NCBI GenBank assembly: GCA_944384725.1
Contig: CALWUJ010000006.1
Coordinates: 24,604-88,603 of the forward strand
DNA: 64,000 nucleotides
Direction of reading: 5' to 3'
Origin: an uncultured Agathobaculum sp.
GTDB lineage: Bacteria > Bacillota > Clostridia > Oscillospirales > Butyricicoccaceae
The notes below the pieces were generated by a model, which saw only the letters and a program-made list of their open reading frames with translations, was not told the origin of the DNA and did not search any database. Position 1 is the stretch's first letter. Each line of letters begins with the position of its first letter. This document shows positions 1 through 7,625 of the stretch, one piece after another. Made by a program: the position numbers and the translations under genes.

Positions 1-1
1 G

Positions 2-859
2 GTGTTTGACGACAGCGACTATGAACAGACAGCGGCCTATCAGGATAACCTGCGTCTGCTCGGAGAGTGGAATGGGGCAGGGGATGGCCGTCTGATTGGT
101 GATCTGTGCATTCACGGCGAATATACCTCGACGCCCAAGGTAGTAGAAGCGGTTGCAGCGCAGGCGAAGGCGAGCGGTGTGCGCATGCATATTCATTTGT
201 CCGAGACGCAGGCCGAGCATGAAGAATGCAAGCAGCGTCATGGCATGACACCCGCAGCATACATGCAGGCACGCGGTGTATTTGATGTGCCGACCACGGC
301 GGCGCACTGTGTCTGGCTGGAAGGGGAGGACTTCGAGATCCTTCGCTCGCATGGCGTGACCGTGGCTTGCTGCCCGGCGAGCAATTTGAAGCTGGCATCG
401 GGTTACGCGAACATTCCGAAGATGCTGGATATGGGCATCAATGTGGCGCTTGGCACGGATGGCGCAGCATCCAACAACAATCTGAACATTTTGCAGGACT
501 TGTATCTGTTCGGTATGGTCTATAAAGGATATTACCACGACTCGACGCTCATCACTCCGGCACAGGCATTGTATGCGGCAACGCGTGCAGGTGCGTTGTC
601 GCAGGGTAGAGAGGATAGCGGTCTGCTGCGTGTCGGTTGCCGCGCCGATTTGTGCGTGATCGACACGGACACCCCGCAGTTCACGCCCATGACCGATGCG
701 GCGTGCAACGTGGTTTATGCCGCGCAGGGCGCAGACGTTAAACTGACCATGGTGGACGGCGAGGTGCTGTACCGTGATGGTGCATATACCACGATTGATA
801 TTGAACGGGTGAAAGCAGAAACCCAGCGCTGCACGGATGATATCATTCGGCGGCTGTAA
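2..859 (+). CDS. mtaD: 5-methylthioadenosine/S-adenosylhomocysteine deaminase, C-terminal 285 residues (5' end outside window)
   Basis: This is an amidohydrolase-superfamily protein whose beginning lies before base 1. The visible part contains the metal-binding HIHLSE motif, AAHCVWL, CPASNLKLASG and GTDGAASNN, in the order expected for MtaD/SsnA-type deaminases. The family removes the 6-amino group of methylthioadenosine or S-adenosylhomocysteine in the cytosol. The adjacent purine nucleoside phosphorylase begins 17 bases after the stop and could split the resulting inosine compound, so a nucleoside-salvage operon is likely. Substrate preference is inferred from family and context; other adenosine-type substrates are possible. 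Confidence 0.85.
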   Translation: MFDDSDYEQTAAYQDNLRLLGEWNGAGDGRLIGDLCIHGEYTSTPKVVEAVAAQAKASGVRMHIHLSETQAEHEECKQRHGMTPAAYMQARGVFDVPTTAAHCVWLEGEDFEILRSHGVTVACCPASNLKLASGYANIPKMLDMGINVALGTDGAASNNNLNILQDLYLFGMVYKGYYHDSTLITPAQALYAATRAGALSQGREDSGLLRVGCRADLCVIDTDTPQFTPMTDAACNVVYAAQGADVKLTMVDGEVLYRDGAYTTIDIERVKAETQRCTDDIIRRL

Positions 860-875
860 AGAGGAGAGAGACAAC

Positions 876-1694
876 ATGATTAGCAAAAAGCAAGTAGAGC
901 AATCCGCAGCTTATATACGTTCACGGCTGTCGGTTCTGCCGGAAGTCGGATTGGTGCTTGGTTCTGGGCTGGGGCCGCTGGCGGAACAGTTGCAGGATGC
1001 GGTCACCATTTCCTATGCCGAGATTCCGCATTTTCGCGTTTCGACGGCGCCGGATCATGCCGGTCGGTTGGTTTGTGGTATGCTTGCGGGCAGACGCGTG
1101 GTTTGCATGCAGGGACGGCTGCACGGCTATGAAGGATATGCACCGGATGAAATCGCCTATCCGGTCTATGTGATGCGTGCGCTGGGGGTACAGGCGCTCA
1201 TCCTGACCAATGCTTCCGGCGGCATCAATACCGGTTTTGAGGTTGGCGACTTTATGCTGGTAGAAGACCATATCAATATGACAGGGAAAAGTCCGCTGAC
1301 CGGAGCGAATGATGCTCAGCTTGGCACACGCTTTCCGGACATGACCTTTGCCTATGCACCTGCCTTGCGGGATAAGGCGCTGGCGGCAGCCGACGTGTGC
1401 GGGCTTGTTTTGCGTCGCGGTGTTTACTGTGGCGTGAACGGGCCGCAGTTTGAAACGCCGGCGGAGATTCGCGCGTTCCGTGCACTGGGAGCGGATGCGG
1501 TCGGCATGTCTACGGTGTTTGAGGTGATAGCGGCGGCACATTGTGGTTTGCCGGTCGTTGCGGTGGCGATGATTACCAATATGGCGGCAGGGGTGCTGAT
1601 GCAGCCGCTTTCCGGTGCGGAAGTCAACGAGATCGCTGCACGGCGCGGAACGGACTTCCGACGGTTGATTACAGCCCTCGTGGAAAAAATCTGA
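876..1694 (+). CDS. punA: Purine nucleoside phosphorylase, trimeric (PNP-I) type, 272 aa
   Basis: The enzyme splits purine (deoxy)nucleosides with phosphate into free base and (deoxy)ribose-1-phosphate. The phosphate loop GSGLG is at residues 29-33, the purine-site motif FETPAE at about 192-197 and the base-contacting Asn in MITN at 235, all diagnostic of the PunA/human-PNP family and unlike the hexameric DeoD family. Length is normal. The ATG at 876 is chosen because GAGGAGAGA lies just upstream; a start at 837 would overlap mtaD and has no ribosome binding site. Its position behind mtaD suggests it handles deaminated MTA or SAH as well as inosine and guanosine. Confidence 0.92.
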   Translation: MISKKQVEQSAAYIRSRLSVLPEVGLVLGSGLGPLAEQLQDAVTISYAEIPHFRVSTAPDHAGRLVCGMLAGRRVVCMQGRLHGYEGYAPDEIAYPVYVMRALGVQALILTNASGGINTGFEVGDFMLVEDHINMTGKSPLTGANDAQLGTRFPDMTFAYAPALRDKALAAADVCGLVLRRGVYCGVNGPQFETPAEIRAFRALGADAVGMSTVFEVIAAAHCGLPVVAVAMITNMAAGVLMQPLSGAEVNEIAARRGTDFRRLITALVEKI

Positions 1695-1712
1695 AAAATC
1701 TTAAAAAAACTA

Positions 1713-1741
1713 TTGACAGAAAGCGAACTACGCGATATACT
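1713..1741 (+). promoter_or_regulatory. Sigma-A promoter of tRNA-Pro
   Basis: A -35 TTGACA at 1713-1718, a 17-base spacer and a -10 TATACT at 1736-1741 lie about 40 bases before the tRNA. The match to the vegetative consensus is nearly perfect. It starts only 19 bases after the punA stop. Confidence 0.85.
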
Positions 1742-1782
1742 ATAAAAGCTGTCACGGTTGAGCGATAAAGTGACAGCGAATC

Positions 1783-1859
1783 CGAGGTGTGGCTCAGCTT
1801 GGTAGAGCGCTTCGTTCGGGACGAAGAGGCCGCAGGTTCAAATCCTGTCACCTCGACCA
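1783..1859 (+). tRNA. tRNA-Pro (anticodon CGG)
   Basis: The seven-base acceptor stem CGAGGTG pairs with CACCTCG at 1849-1855, followed by discriminator A and an encoded CCA. The anticodon stem CTTCG/CGAAG encloses loop TTCGGGA, giving anticodon CGG at 1817-1819, which reads the proline codon CCG. The T-loop GGTTCAAATCC is canonical. It is transcribed alone from its own promoter and ends at a strong terminator. Confidence 0.97.
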
Positions 1860-1863
1860 TCTA

Positions 1864-1895
1864 AAAGGCCATCGGCATATGCCGATGGCCTTTTT
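1864..1895 (+). terminator. Intrinsic terminator after tRNA-Pro
   Basis: Bases 1865-1892 form a perfect palindrome (arms AAGGCCATCGGCAT and its complement) followed by a run of T to 1895. Confidence 0.9.
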
Positions 1896-2015
1896 GTACT
1901 TTTTAACAAATAATAGTGACGCAAAATAGATGTTCAAACAAGAAAAAGTACAAAGATTGTTAACAATTTAACCTGTTTTCGTGCATTTATCCTGCACAGA
2001 AAGACGAAAATGTAC

Positions 2016-2044
2016 AGTGTCCTTGAGACAAAGACAAGTGTCCT
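2016..2044 (+). promoter_or_regulatory. Direct repeats 21 bases apart (candidate AraC-type operator)
   Basis: The octamer AGTGTCCT occurs at 2016-2023 and again at 2037-2044, a spacing of 21 bases or two helical turns. AraC-family proteins typically bind such same-face direct half-sites, and an AraC-type gene lies in this locus at 7626-8801. The site is about 80 bases upstream of the candidate -10. That the local AraC protein binds here is inference. Confidence 0.45.
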
Positions 2045-2047
2045 GTG

Positions 2048-2063
2048 CATTTTAGCTAAAATG
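2048..2063. promoter_or_regulatory. Perfect 16-base palindrome CATTTTAGCTAAAATG, candidate operator
   Basis: The two eight-base halves are exact reverse complements with no spacer. It lies only four bases downstream of the direct repeats and upstream of the PTS promoter. It lacks a T run and is too AT-rich to be a terminator, so a dimeric repressor or activator site is the simplest reading. Confidence 0.5.
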
Positions 2064-2122
2064 ACCAAATCAAAAATGCAAAAAAACAGATAAAAAGTGC
2101 AAATTCATTAAAACACTTTTCT

Positions 2123-2130
2123 GGTAGAAT
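2123..2130 (+). promoter_or_regulatory. Extended -10 element, likely PTS operon promoter
   Basis: TGGTAGAAT is a TGn extended -10 with hexamer TAGAAT at 2125-2130, matching the well-formed rpsT promoter -10. No good -35 is present at the right distance, which would fit an activator-dependent promoter. The leader to the first gene would be about 110 bases. Confidence 0.5.
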
Positions 2131-2248
2131 GAAACTTGTAGTTTAGAGGATGCATTTTATTGTTCCCAGGTAAAATGTTTCCGCTTTGTGAAAGAGAGGG
2201 GAATTAGTCAACACGGCCAATGCAAATACTGGAGAAAGGGGAAGGAAA

Positions 2249-2725
2249 ATGCCAGATATTGTATTAACCAGAATCGACAACCGTTTGATCCATGGACAGG
2301 TCGCAACCCAGTGGTGCGGCGTTGTCGGGGCCAACCTGCTGCTGGTTGCAAACGATGCTGTATCGACCGATGAGTTCCGTCAGGGCTTGATGAACATGGC
2401 TGCGCCGTCCTATGCGCAGACCCGTTTCTTCTCTATCGAGAAGACCATCAATATCATCGGTAAAGCGTCGCCGAATCAGCACATCGCAATCATTTGCGAA
2501 TCGCCGCAGGATGTCCTGAAATTGGTCGAGGGCGGTGTACCGATCAAAAAGGTGAACATTGGAAACATGCATATGGCGGATGGGAAACGTCAGGTTGCAA
2601 CTTCTGTCGCAGTAGACGACAATGATGTAGCATGCTTTAAAAAGCTGCAGGAGCTGGGTGTGGAACTTGAGATTAAGCGAGTTCCGGATACGCCCGCGGA
2701 GAATATCGAAAAATTGTTCAAGTGA
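2249..2725 (+). CDS. agaV: PTS mannose/fructose/sorbose-family IIB component, probably N-acetylgalactosamine-specific, 158 aa
   Basis: This soluble phosphotransfer protein passes phosphate from IIA to the sugar during uptake. The signature RIDNRLIHGQV at residues 8-18 contains the phosphorylated His15, and the length is normal for a mannose-family IIB. A strong AAGGGGAAGG ribosome binding site precedes the ATG. It opens an operon with IIC, IID and IIA. GalNAc or galactosamine as substrate is inferred from neighbours agaS, nagA/agaA and the kbaY/kbaZ aldolase genes; sequence alone does not separate it from related amino-sugar IIB proteins. Confidence 0.9.
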   Translation: MPDIVLTRIDNRLIHGQVATQWCGVVGANLLLVANDAVSTDEFRQGLMNMAAPSYAQTRFFSIEKTINIIGKASPNQHIAIICESPQDVLKLVEGGVPIKKVNIGNMHMADGKRQVATSVAVDDNDVACFKKLQELGVELEIKRVPDTPAENIEKLFK

Positions 2726-2759
2726 TATTTACCCGAAAGCACCTGGAAAGGAGTAAGTA

Positions 2760-3584
2760 ATGGAAATTACCATCATCCAGGCGATCTTGGTCTTTGTAGT
2801 AGCCTTTATCATGGGTATTGACCAGTTCAGCTTCCTGGAATCTTTGTATCAGCCGATCTTTACCTGCCCGCTTATCGGTGCCATCCTTGGCAACTTTGAG
2901 CTCGGCGTAGTTGTCGGCGGTTCTTATCAGCTCGTTCAGATCGGTTCCATGCCGATCGGTGGCGCTCAGCCCCCCAATGCGATCCTCGGCGGCATCATGG
3001 CTACCGTATTCGCGGTATCGCTGGGCATGGAAGCTACGCCGGAAGGCGTAGGCGCGGCACTTGGCCTTGCGATTCCGTTCGCAGTATTCGGCCAGTACGC
3101 TGTAACCCTGACCTTCACCATCATGTCCGGTATGATGGCAAAGGCTGACCAGTGCGCGGAGAACGCGGACGTCAAGGGTATCCGCAACATCAACTTCATG
3201 GAAATGGCTATTCTCGGCACCTTGTTTGGTCTGCTGGCAGTTGCTGGTCTGTACGGCGGCTCCGCTCTCGGCCAGACGTTGCAGAATTTCTCGTTCCAGT
3301 TCTCTTGGGTCATGGCAGGTCTCGACGCTGCCGGCGGCGCAATGAAGTTTGTAGGTTTCGCAATCCTGATGAAGGTTATGATGTCCAACGAGATGTGGGG
3401 CTTCCTGCTGGCCGGCTTTGCTATGGCTCTGCTGTGCGCTGCTAACGCTTCCACCTCTGGCGCGACCCTCATCCTGTGCGCATTCGTAGGCGCGGCGATC
3501 GCGATCTATGACTTCTCGATCAACACGAAGATCAAGGCGAATGCTGGCGCTGGCAACATGGGAGGTGACTCGGATGGCATATAA
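2760..3584 (+). CDS. agaW: PTS mannose-family IIC membrane component, 274 aa
   Basis: IIC forms part of the sugar channel in the cytoplasmic membrane together with IID. The protein is strongly hydrophobic, with helices beginning at about residues 5, 35, 70, 100 and 150 onward. The typical segment GGSYQLVQIGSMPIGGAQPP around residues 52-71 matches the IIC signature of this family. It starts 34 bases after IIB with AAAGGAG upstream. Its last 11 bases overlap the start of the IID gene, so the two are probably translationally coupled. Substrate specificity is inferred from the locus. Confidence 0.9.
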   Translation: MEITIIQAILVFVVAFIMGIDQFSFLESLYQPIFTCPLIGAILGNFELGVVVGGSYQLVQIGSMPIGGAQPPNAILGGIMATVFAVSLGMEATPEGVGAALGLAIPFAVFGQYAVTLTFTIMSGMMAKADQCAENADVKGIRNINFMEMAILGTLFGLLAVAGLYGGSALGQTLQNFSFQFSWVMAGLDAAGGAMKFVGFAILMKVMMSNEMWGFLLAGFAMALLCAANASTSGATLILCAFVGAAIAIYDFSINTKIKANAGAGNMGGDSDGI

Positions 3585-4575
3585 TATTCCCGAGAAGTAT
3601 CAGGATCTGACCCCTGCACCGCAGGTTGATAAAAAGACCCTGAATAAGATGGTTTGGCTGTCCTGCTTCCTGCAGGCATCCTTCAACTACGAGAGAATGC
3701 AGGCTTGTGGCTGGCTGTGGGGCATGCTCCCGGGCCTTCAGAAGATCCACACCAATAAGGAAGACCTCAAGGCTTCCATGGCACATAACCTGGACTTCCT
3801 GAACACCCACCCGTTCCTCGTAACGTTCGTAATGGGCATCGTGCTTTCGCTTGAGCAGAACAAGGCTGACACCCAGACGATCCGTTCTGTACGTATTTCC
3901 GCTGCCGGCCCGCTTGGCGGTATCGGCGACGCACTGTTCTGGCTGACGCTGGTTCCGATCACCGCAGGTTTGACCGCGAATATCGCCCTGCAGGGCAATT
4001 TCCTCGGCGCAATCCTGTTCCTGATCATCTTTAACGCAGTACAGTTTGCAGTTCGTTTCGGCCTGATGTACTGGTCTTATGGCCTTGGTACTAAGGCGGT
4101 TACCATGCTGACCTCGAGCGCGAAGGAGTTCACCCGTGCGGCGTCCATCCTCGGCGTATTCGTAGTTGGCGGTCTGATTGCGAACTACGGCGGCACCACC
4201 GTCCGTATGATCGTTGGCGACACCCAGATCAACATTCAGGGTCTGCTGGACGGCATTCTGCCGAAGCTGATCCCGCTGCTGATTACCCTCGGCCTGTACG
4301 TCCTCATCAAGAAGGGCTGGACGCCTGTTAAGTGCATCCTGCTCATTCTGGCTTGTGGTATCGTAGGCTGTGCGTTCGGCATCTGGACTGGTAACTCTCA
4401 GGCAATGGATGCAGACGGCAACACCATCCCCGGCGGCTACACCCCGCTGGTTGAGTGGTACGATTATCCGGAACCCGCTCCGGCTGAAAAGACCGGTCAG
4501 CAGGCTTGGGATGCTCTGACCTCGGTTGTTACCGAGCTGCAGGGTGCTGGTGTAACGGTTACTATGCCCGAATAA
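3574..4575 (+). CDS. agaE: PTS mannose-family IID membrane component, 333 aa
   Basis: IID is the second membrane subunit of the transporter. Typical features are the N-terminal WLSCFLQASFNYERMQ segment, RSVRISAAGPLGGIGDALFW around residues 107-126 and several C-terminal membrane helices. The ATG at 3574 is chosen because GGAGGT lies at 3561-3566 inside the end of IIC; an in-frame start at 3508 has no such site. At 333 residues it is longer than most IID proteins (roughly 270-300). The extra length is a polar, Pro- and Glu-rich stretch near the C-terminus (about residues 288-333). Confidence 0.9.
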   Translation: MAYNIPEKYQDLTPAPQVDKKTLNKMVWLSCFLQASFNYERMQACGWLWGMLPGLQKIHTNKEDLKASMAHNLDFLNTHPFLVTFVMGIVLSLEQNKADTQTIRSVRISAAGPLGGIGDALFWLTLVPITAGLTANIALQGNFLGAILFLIIFNAVQFAVRFGLMYWSYGLGTKAVTMLTSSAKEFTRAASILGVFVVGGLIANYGGTTVRMIVGDTQINIQGLLDGILPKLIPLLITLGLYVLIKKGWTPVKCILLILACGIVGCAFGIWTGNSQAMDADGNTIPGGYTPLVEWYDYPEPAPAEKTGQQAWDALTSVVTELQGAGVTVTMPE

Positions 4576-4686
4576 AATAGAACAGTTTGTCGGAGTGTGT
4601 GCTTCGGCAAGATAAAGCGATAGGGGGAGATGGCGATTGGGATCATTTCCCCCTATTGATTGAAATGAAAGAAATCAGGTGTTTGT

Positions 4687-5382
4687 GTGAGTGGAATAAC
4701 AGCGGCGGTCATTTTTCTTCTGTTTGCGTGCTATCTGGGCATTCAGGTGTTCAAGAATTTCCAGCTTCGGCAGTTGAATGTCAGCCTAAAAGCAAAGGAT
4801 TACGAAACGGTGGAAAAGCTGGCGGATATGTCGATGACCCGCAAGCTGCTGGGAGATTATACCTGCGATTTGTACAAGCTGCGTGCACTGTATCTTGCTC
4901 AGGATACCGCACATTTTGAAGAAATGCTGCAGCATATGATTGCGGCAACGTACAAAAATCCCGCGGATAAAAAGAGCTTTCTGGAACAGTATTTCCATAC
5001 TTTTCTGCTCAAGGAAAATCAGAAATACGCAGATTGGCTGCTCGAAGCGATCCGACAGAGCGGAGATGAGAAGCTCATACGCTACACCGAACAGGCCTAT
5101 GAGGTTATATTCAATAAGCGCACCGATCTGATTGAGACAATGGACGCGCAGATCGATGCCAAGCAGTATTATGGGTTCCCACTGGGTGTTGTCCTGTTCA
5201 TGATTGGCAAACAATATGAATATCTGGGCGATGAGGAGAACGCGGGGTCGTATTACCGGAGTGCGAAGGTATGCTTCCATCCAAAAGCGCTCTATATTCC
5301 GGTGATTCGGGAAAACCTCAAGCGGCTGGGACAGCCCGAGGACATTCAGGAGGGAATGCGTGCGCAGTCGCGCCGCCGTTAA
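4687..5382 (+). CDS. Unknown membrane-anchored TPR-like protein inside the PTS operon, 231 aa
   Basis: I do not recognise a named family. Residues 5-21 form one hydrophobic segment that could be an N-terminal anchor, leaving about 205 mostly helical residues. Patterns such as YYRSAKVCFHPKALY and LYKLRALYLAQD resemble tetratricopeptide-type helical hairpins. The start is GTG at 4687 with AGG seven bases upstream. The gene lies between IID and IIA on the same strand, with about 110 bases before it and 37 after it, so it is very probably co-transcribed with the transporter. A scaffold or regulatory role for the PTS is possible but only inference. Confidence 0.75.
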   Translation: MSGITAAVIFLLFACYLGIQVFKNFQLRQLNVSLKAKDYETVEKLADMSMTRKLLGDYTCDLYKLRALYLAQDTAHFEEMLQHMIAATYKNPADKKSFLEQYFHTFLLKENQKYADWLLEAIRQSGDEKLIRYTEQAYEVIFNKRTDLIETMDAQIDAKQYYGFPLGVVLFMIGKQYEYLGDEENAGSYYRSAKVCFHPKALYIPVIRENLKRLGQPEDIQEGMRAQSRRR

Positions 5383-5419
5383 GCGTTCAACCAACATGAT
5401 GGAGAATAGGAGAAGAACA

Positions 5420-5848
5420 ATGATTGGATTACTGGTAACTGGACATGCGAATTTCGGTTCCGGACTGACGAGCTCGCTGAATTTGATTGCAGGTGAGCAG
5501 GAAAACTATAAGTATGTAGATTTTCTGCCGGAGTACAGCCTGGAAGATCTGTCGCGGGAGCTGTCTAAGGCGATGGATGAACTGAAGGATTGCGAAGGCA
5601 TTTTGGTATTCTCCGACCTGCCGGGCGGCACTCCGTTTAAGACGGCGGTTGAAGTAGGTTTTCCGCGCGGCAATGTAAATGTTATCGCGGGCACCAACCT
5701 GCCGATGATGGTGGAGATCGCCATGTCGCGCAAATTCATTGATGATCTGGAGACTCTGACGCAGTCTGCGCTGGAAACCGGCAAAGAGCAGATTGTTAAA
5801 TACGAATTCAAGAAGGTTGAGCAGCAGGAGTCGGATGACGGTATCTGA
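5420..5848 (+). CDS. agaF: PTS mannose-family IIA component, 142 aa
   Basis: This cytosolic domain receives phosphate from HPr. It starts with a beta strand leading to GHANFGSGL, where His9 is the phosphorylation site, and contains the family motif SDLPGGTPF around residues 74-82. Length is right for a single-domain IIA; in many relatives IIA is fused to IIB, but here it is separate. The ATG at 5420 follows AGGAGAAG at 5408-5415. It completes the IIB-IIC-IID-IIA set, and the neighbouring AgaS-type gene follows 115 bases later. Confidence 0.9.
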   Translation: MIGLLVTGHANFGSGLTSSLNLIAGEQENYKYVDFLPEYSLEDLSRELSKAMDELKDCEGILVFSDLPGGTPFKTAVEVGFPRGNVNVIAGTNLPMMVEIAMSRKFIDDLETLTQSALETGKEQIVKYEFKKVEQQESDDGI

Positions 5849-5963
5849 TTGATACGGTTCGATAGGATATTTGCTTCTACCTTACACACATAAAAACATT
5901 TTGGGTCATGACCTGCCGTGCGAATGAAAAACGCAGGGCGGGCCCGAAAGGAGAAAAAGGAAA

Positions 5964-7145
5964 ATGAACAAGATTTTTGATGTCACTGCGGATAAGATGC
6001 AGGAGACCATGTCCACCTTTACGCTCAATGAGATCTATCAGCAGCCGGCAACCTGGAAAAAGACCTGCGCGCAGATCAAGGAGCATAAGGATGAGCTGAA
6101 GAAGTTTATCGATCAGGTAATCACCTGTGAGGACTTTGACGTGATCCTGACCGGTGCCGGCACCAGCGAGTTTGTTGGCAACGCACTGTTCCCGGCGCTG
6201 ACCAGCAAGCTGAACTACAAGGTAAAGTCCTATGGCACGACCGATCTCGTTGCAACGCCTGAGGCATACCTGTCCCGCACCAAGCCCACGCTGCTTATCA
6301 GCTTCGGCCGTTCCGGCAATTCGCCGGAGTCCGTCGGCGCGATTGATGTTGCGGAGGCGGTTTGCGACAACATTCATCACCTGTTTGTGACCTGCAACAA
6401 GGATGGTGCGCTGTCCAAGCGTGCAGCTACTACCGGCAACTGCTACGCAATCAACCTGACCGACGAAACCCATGACCAGAGCTTTGCTATGACTTCGAGC
6501 TTCTCGAACATGTATCTGGCAACCCTGCTCTGCTTCCATCTGGATGATCTGGACGAGACGATCGCCAAGGTCGAAAAGATTATGGCGACTGGTCAGGCTT
6601 TCCTGGACAACAAGTACGGCATTGCACAGAAGATCGTTGATGAATACGATTTCAACCGCATTGTATATCTGGGCAGCAACTGCCTGAAGGGCATTGCGCA
6701 GGAGTCTGCGCTGAAGATGCTGGAGCTGACCGCAGGCCGCGTTGTCACCATGTATGATACGCCGCTTGGCTTCCGTCATGGCCCTAAGTCTATCATTGAT
6801 GACAACACCATCACGGTGGTTTACCTGAGCGACAACGCTTACACCCGTCAGTACGAGATCGACCTGATCAAGGAGATGAGCGGCCAGCGCAAGGGCAACA
6901 AGATCGTTGCTGTCATGAGCAAGGCAGATGATGCGGTTGCAGCACTGGTAGATTACACCGTAGTGTATGATCAGGAAGGCGAGAACGAAAACGCGCTGCT
7001 CGGTCTGGATTATATTCTGTTCGCGCAGACGCTGGCTGTTCTCAAGTCTCTGTCGATGGGCATTACGCCGGACAATCCGTGCCCGACCGGCGAGGTAAAC
7101 CGTGTTGTTAAGGGCGTTACGCTATACCCCTACACCAGAGCGTAA
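5964..7145 (+). CDS. agaS: SIS-domain aldose-ketose isomerase, AgaS type (galactosamine-6-phosphate deaminase/isomerase), 393 aa
   Basis: AgaS converts galactosamine-6-phosphate to tagatose-6-phosphate and ammonia. Two SIS domains are visible: the first with GAGTSEFVGNALFPAL and SFGRSGNSPESV near residues 55-120, the second with YLGSNCLKGIAQESALK and DTPLGFRHGPKS near 230-280. The full length of about 390 residues fits AgaS and not the shorter NagB family. A strong GAAAGGAGAAAAAGG site precedes the ATG. It lies directly behind the PTS genes, which together with a deacetylase and the KbaY/KbaZ pair supports a GalNAc route. Confidence 0.9.
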   Translation: MNKIFDVTADKMQETMSTFTLNEIYQQPATWKKTCAQIKEHKDELKKFIDQVITCEDFDVILTGAGTSEFVGNALFPALTSKLNYKVKSYGTTDLVATPEAYLSRTKPTLLISFGRSGNSPESVGAIDVAEAVCDNIHHLFVTCNKDGALSKRAATTGNCYAINLTDETHDQSFAMTSSFSNMYLATLLCFHLDDLDETIAKVEKIMATGQAFLDNKYGIAQKIVDEYDFNRIVYLGSNCLKGIAQESALKMLELTAGRVVTMYDTPLGFRHGPKSIIDDNTITVVYLSDNAYTRQYEIDLIKEMSGQRKGNKIVAVMSKADDAVAALVDYTVVYDQEGENENALLGLDYILFAQTLAVLKSLSMGITPDNPCPTGEVNRVVKGVTLYPYTRA

Positions 7146-7239
7146 AAGCGGTTTTATAAGCAAAAAGCATAGCGGCAATATCCTGTGCATACAGAGATAG
7201 ATGCGCTGCATGCTTTCGCCCGTGCGGCATGGGCAAAGA

Positions 7240-7272
7240 AAACGGGGCGGCCGCAGCCGCCCCGTTTGCATT
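7240..7272 (+). terminator. Intrinsic terminator after agaS
   Basis: A perfect 11-base-pair GC-rich stem, 7240-7250 with 7257-7267 and loop CCGCAG, is followed by the short T-rich tail TTTGCATTTG. It marks the end of the PTS-agaS operon. Confidence 0.75.
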
Positions 7273-7300
7273 TGTCCATCGTGCCATATGGGAATGATAC
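7272..7300 (+). promoter_or_regulatory. Possible sigma-A promoter of yajC
   Basis: TTGTCC at 7272-7277, a 17-base spacer and TGATAC at 7295-7300 lie between the agaS terminator and yajC. The -10 is weak, so this is a tentative call. Confidence 0.35.
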
Positions 7301-7325
7301 CAAATGCGAGGAGTTTAAAAACAAT

Positions 7326-7601
7326 ATGAATTGGGAAGTAATCCTGTGGACCTGTGTAACCATTGCCGTGCTGCTGATCGTAGTGGCGTTGGCCGTTTCC
7401 ATCATGTCGGCGCGCAATATGCGCAAGAGCCGGGAGCGGATGGCGCAGCTGCAATCGGATATCAAGGTTGGTGCGTCGATCATGTTTGGCGGCGGCATCT
7501 TCGGCAAGATTGTAAAGATCAAGGATGACCTGATTGATGTGGAAGTCAGCAAGGGTGTCGTCATCCAGATTTCCCGTTACGCCATTCAGACAGTGGAGTA
7601 A
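7326..7601 (+). CDS. yajC: YajC-family preprotein translocase accessory subunit, 91 aa
   Basis: YajC is a small single-pass membrane protein associated with SecDF. Residues 4-26 form the membrane helix, followed by a basic patch and the typical beta-rich segment with GASIMFGGGIFGKIVKI. The size is right for the family. The ATG at 7326 is supported by GAGGAG at 7308-7313; longer starts would run through the agaS terminator. It is isolated from secDF or tgt and sits alone inside the amino-sugar locus, tail to tail with the AraC gene, 24 bases away. Confidence 0.82.
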   Translation: MNWEVILWTCVTIAVLLIVVALAVSIMSARNMRKSRERMAQLQSDIKVGASIMFGGGIFGKIVKIKDDLIDVEVSKGVVIQISRYAIQTVE

Positions 7602-7625
7602 AGTCGTGGTATGATGGCGAGGCGG

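Larger units (their letters stand above)
1896..2248. other. AT-rich intergenic control region before the PTS operon
   Basis: This stretch of about 350 bases has no convincing gene. It holds an imperfect inverted repeat GTGCA...TGCAC at 1981-1997, direct repeats at 2016-2044, a perfect palindrome at 2048-2063 and an extended -10 at 2123-2130, each described separately. No sigma-54 (-24/-12) element was recognised although mannose-family PTS operons often use one. Confidence 0.7.

Noticed and set aside
1896-2248. Sigma-54 promoter for the mannose-family PTS
   Set aside because: No GG-N10-GC pattern of the -24/-12 type was found, and no LevR-type activator gene is present.
4587-4919. 110-codon plus-strand frame after IID
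   Set aside because: It overlaps the TPR-like gene in another frame and lacks a ribosome binding site and any recognisable domain.
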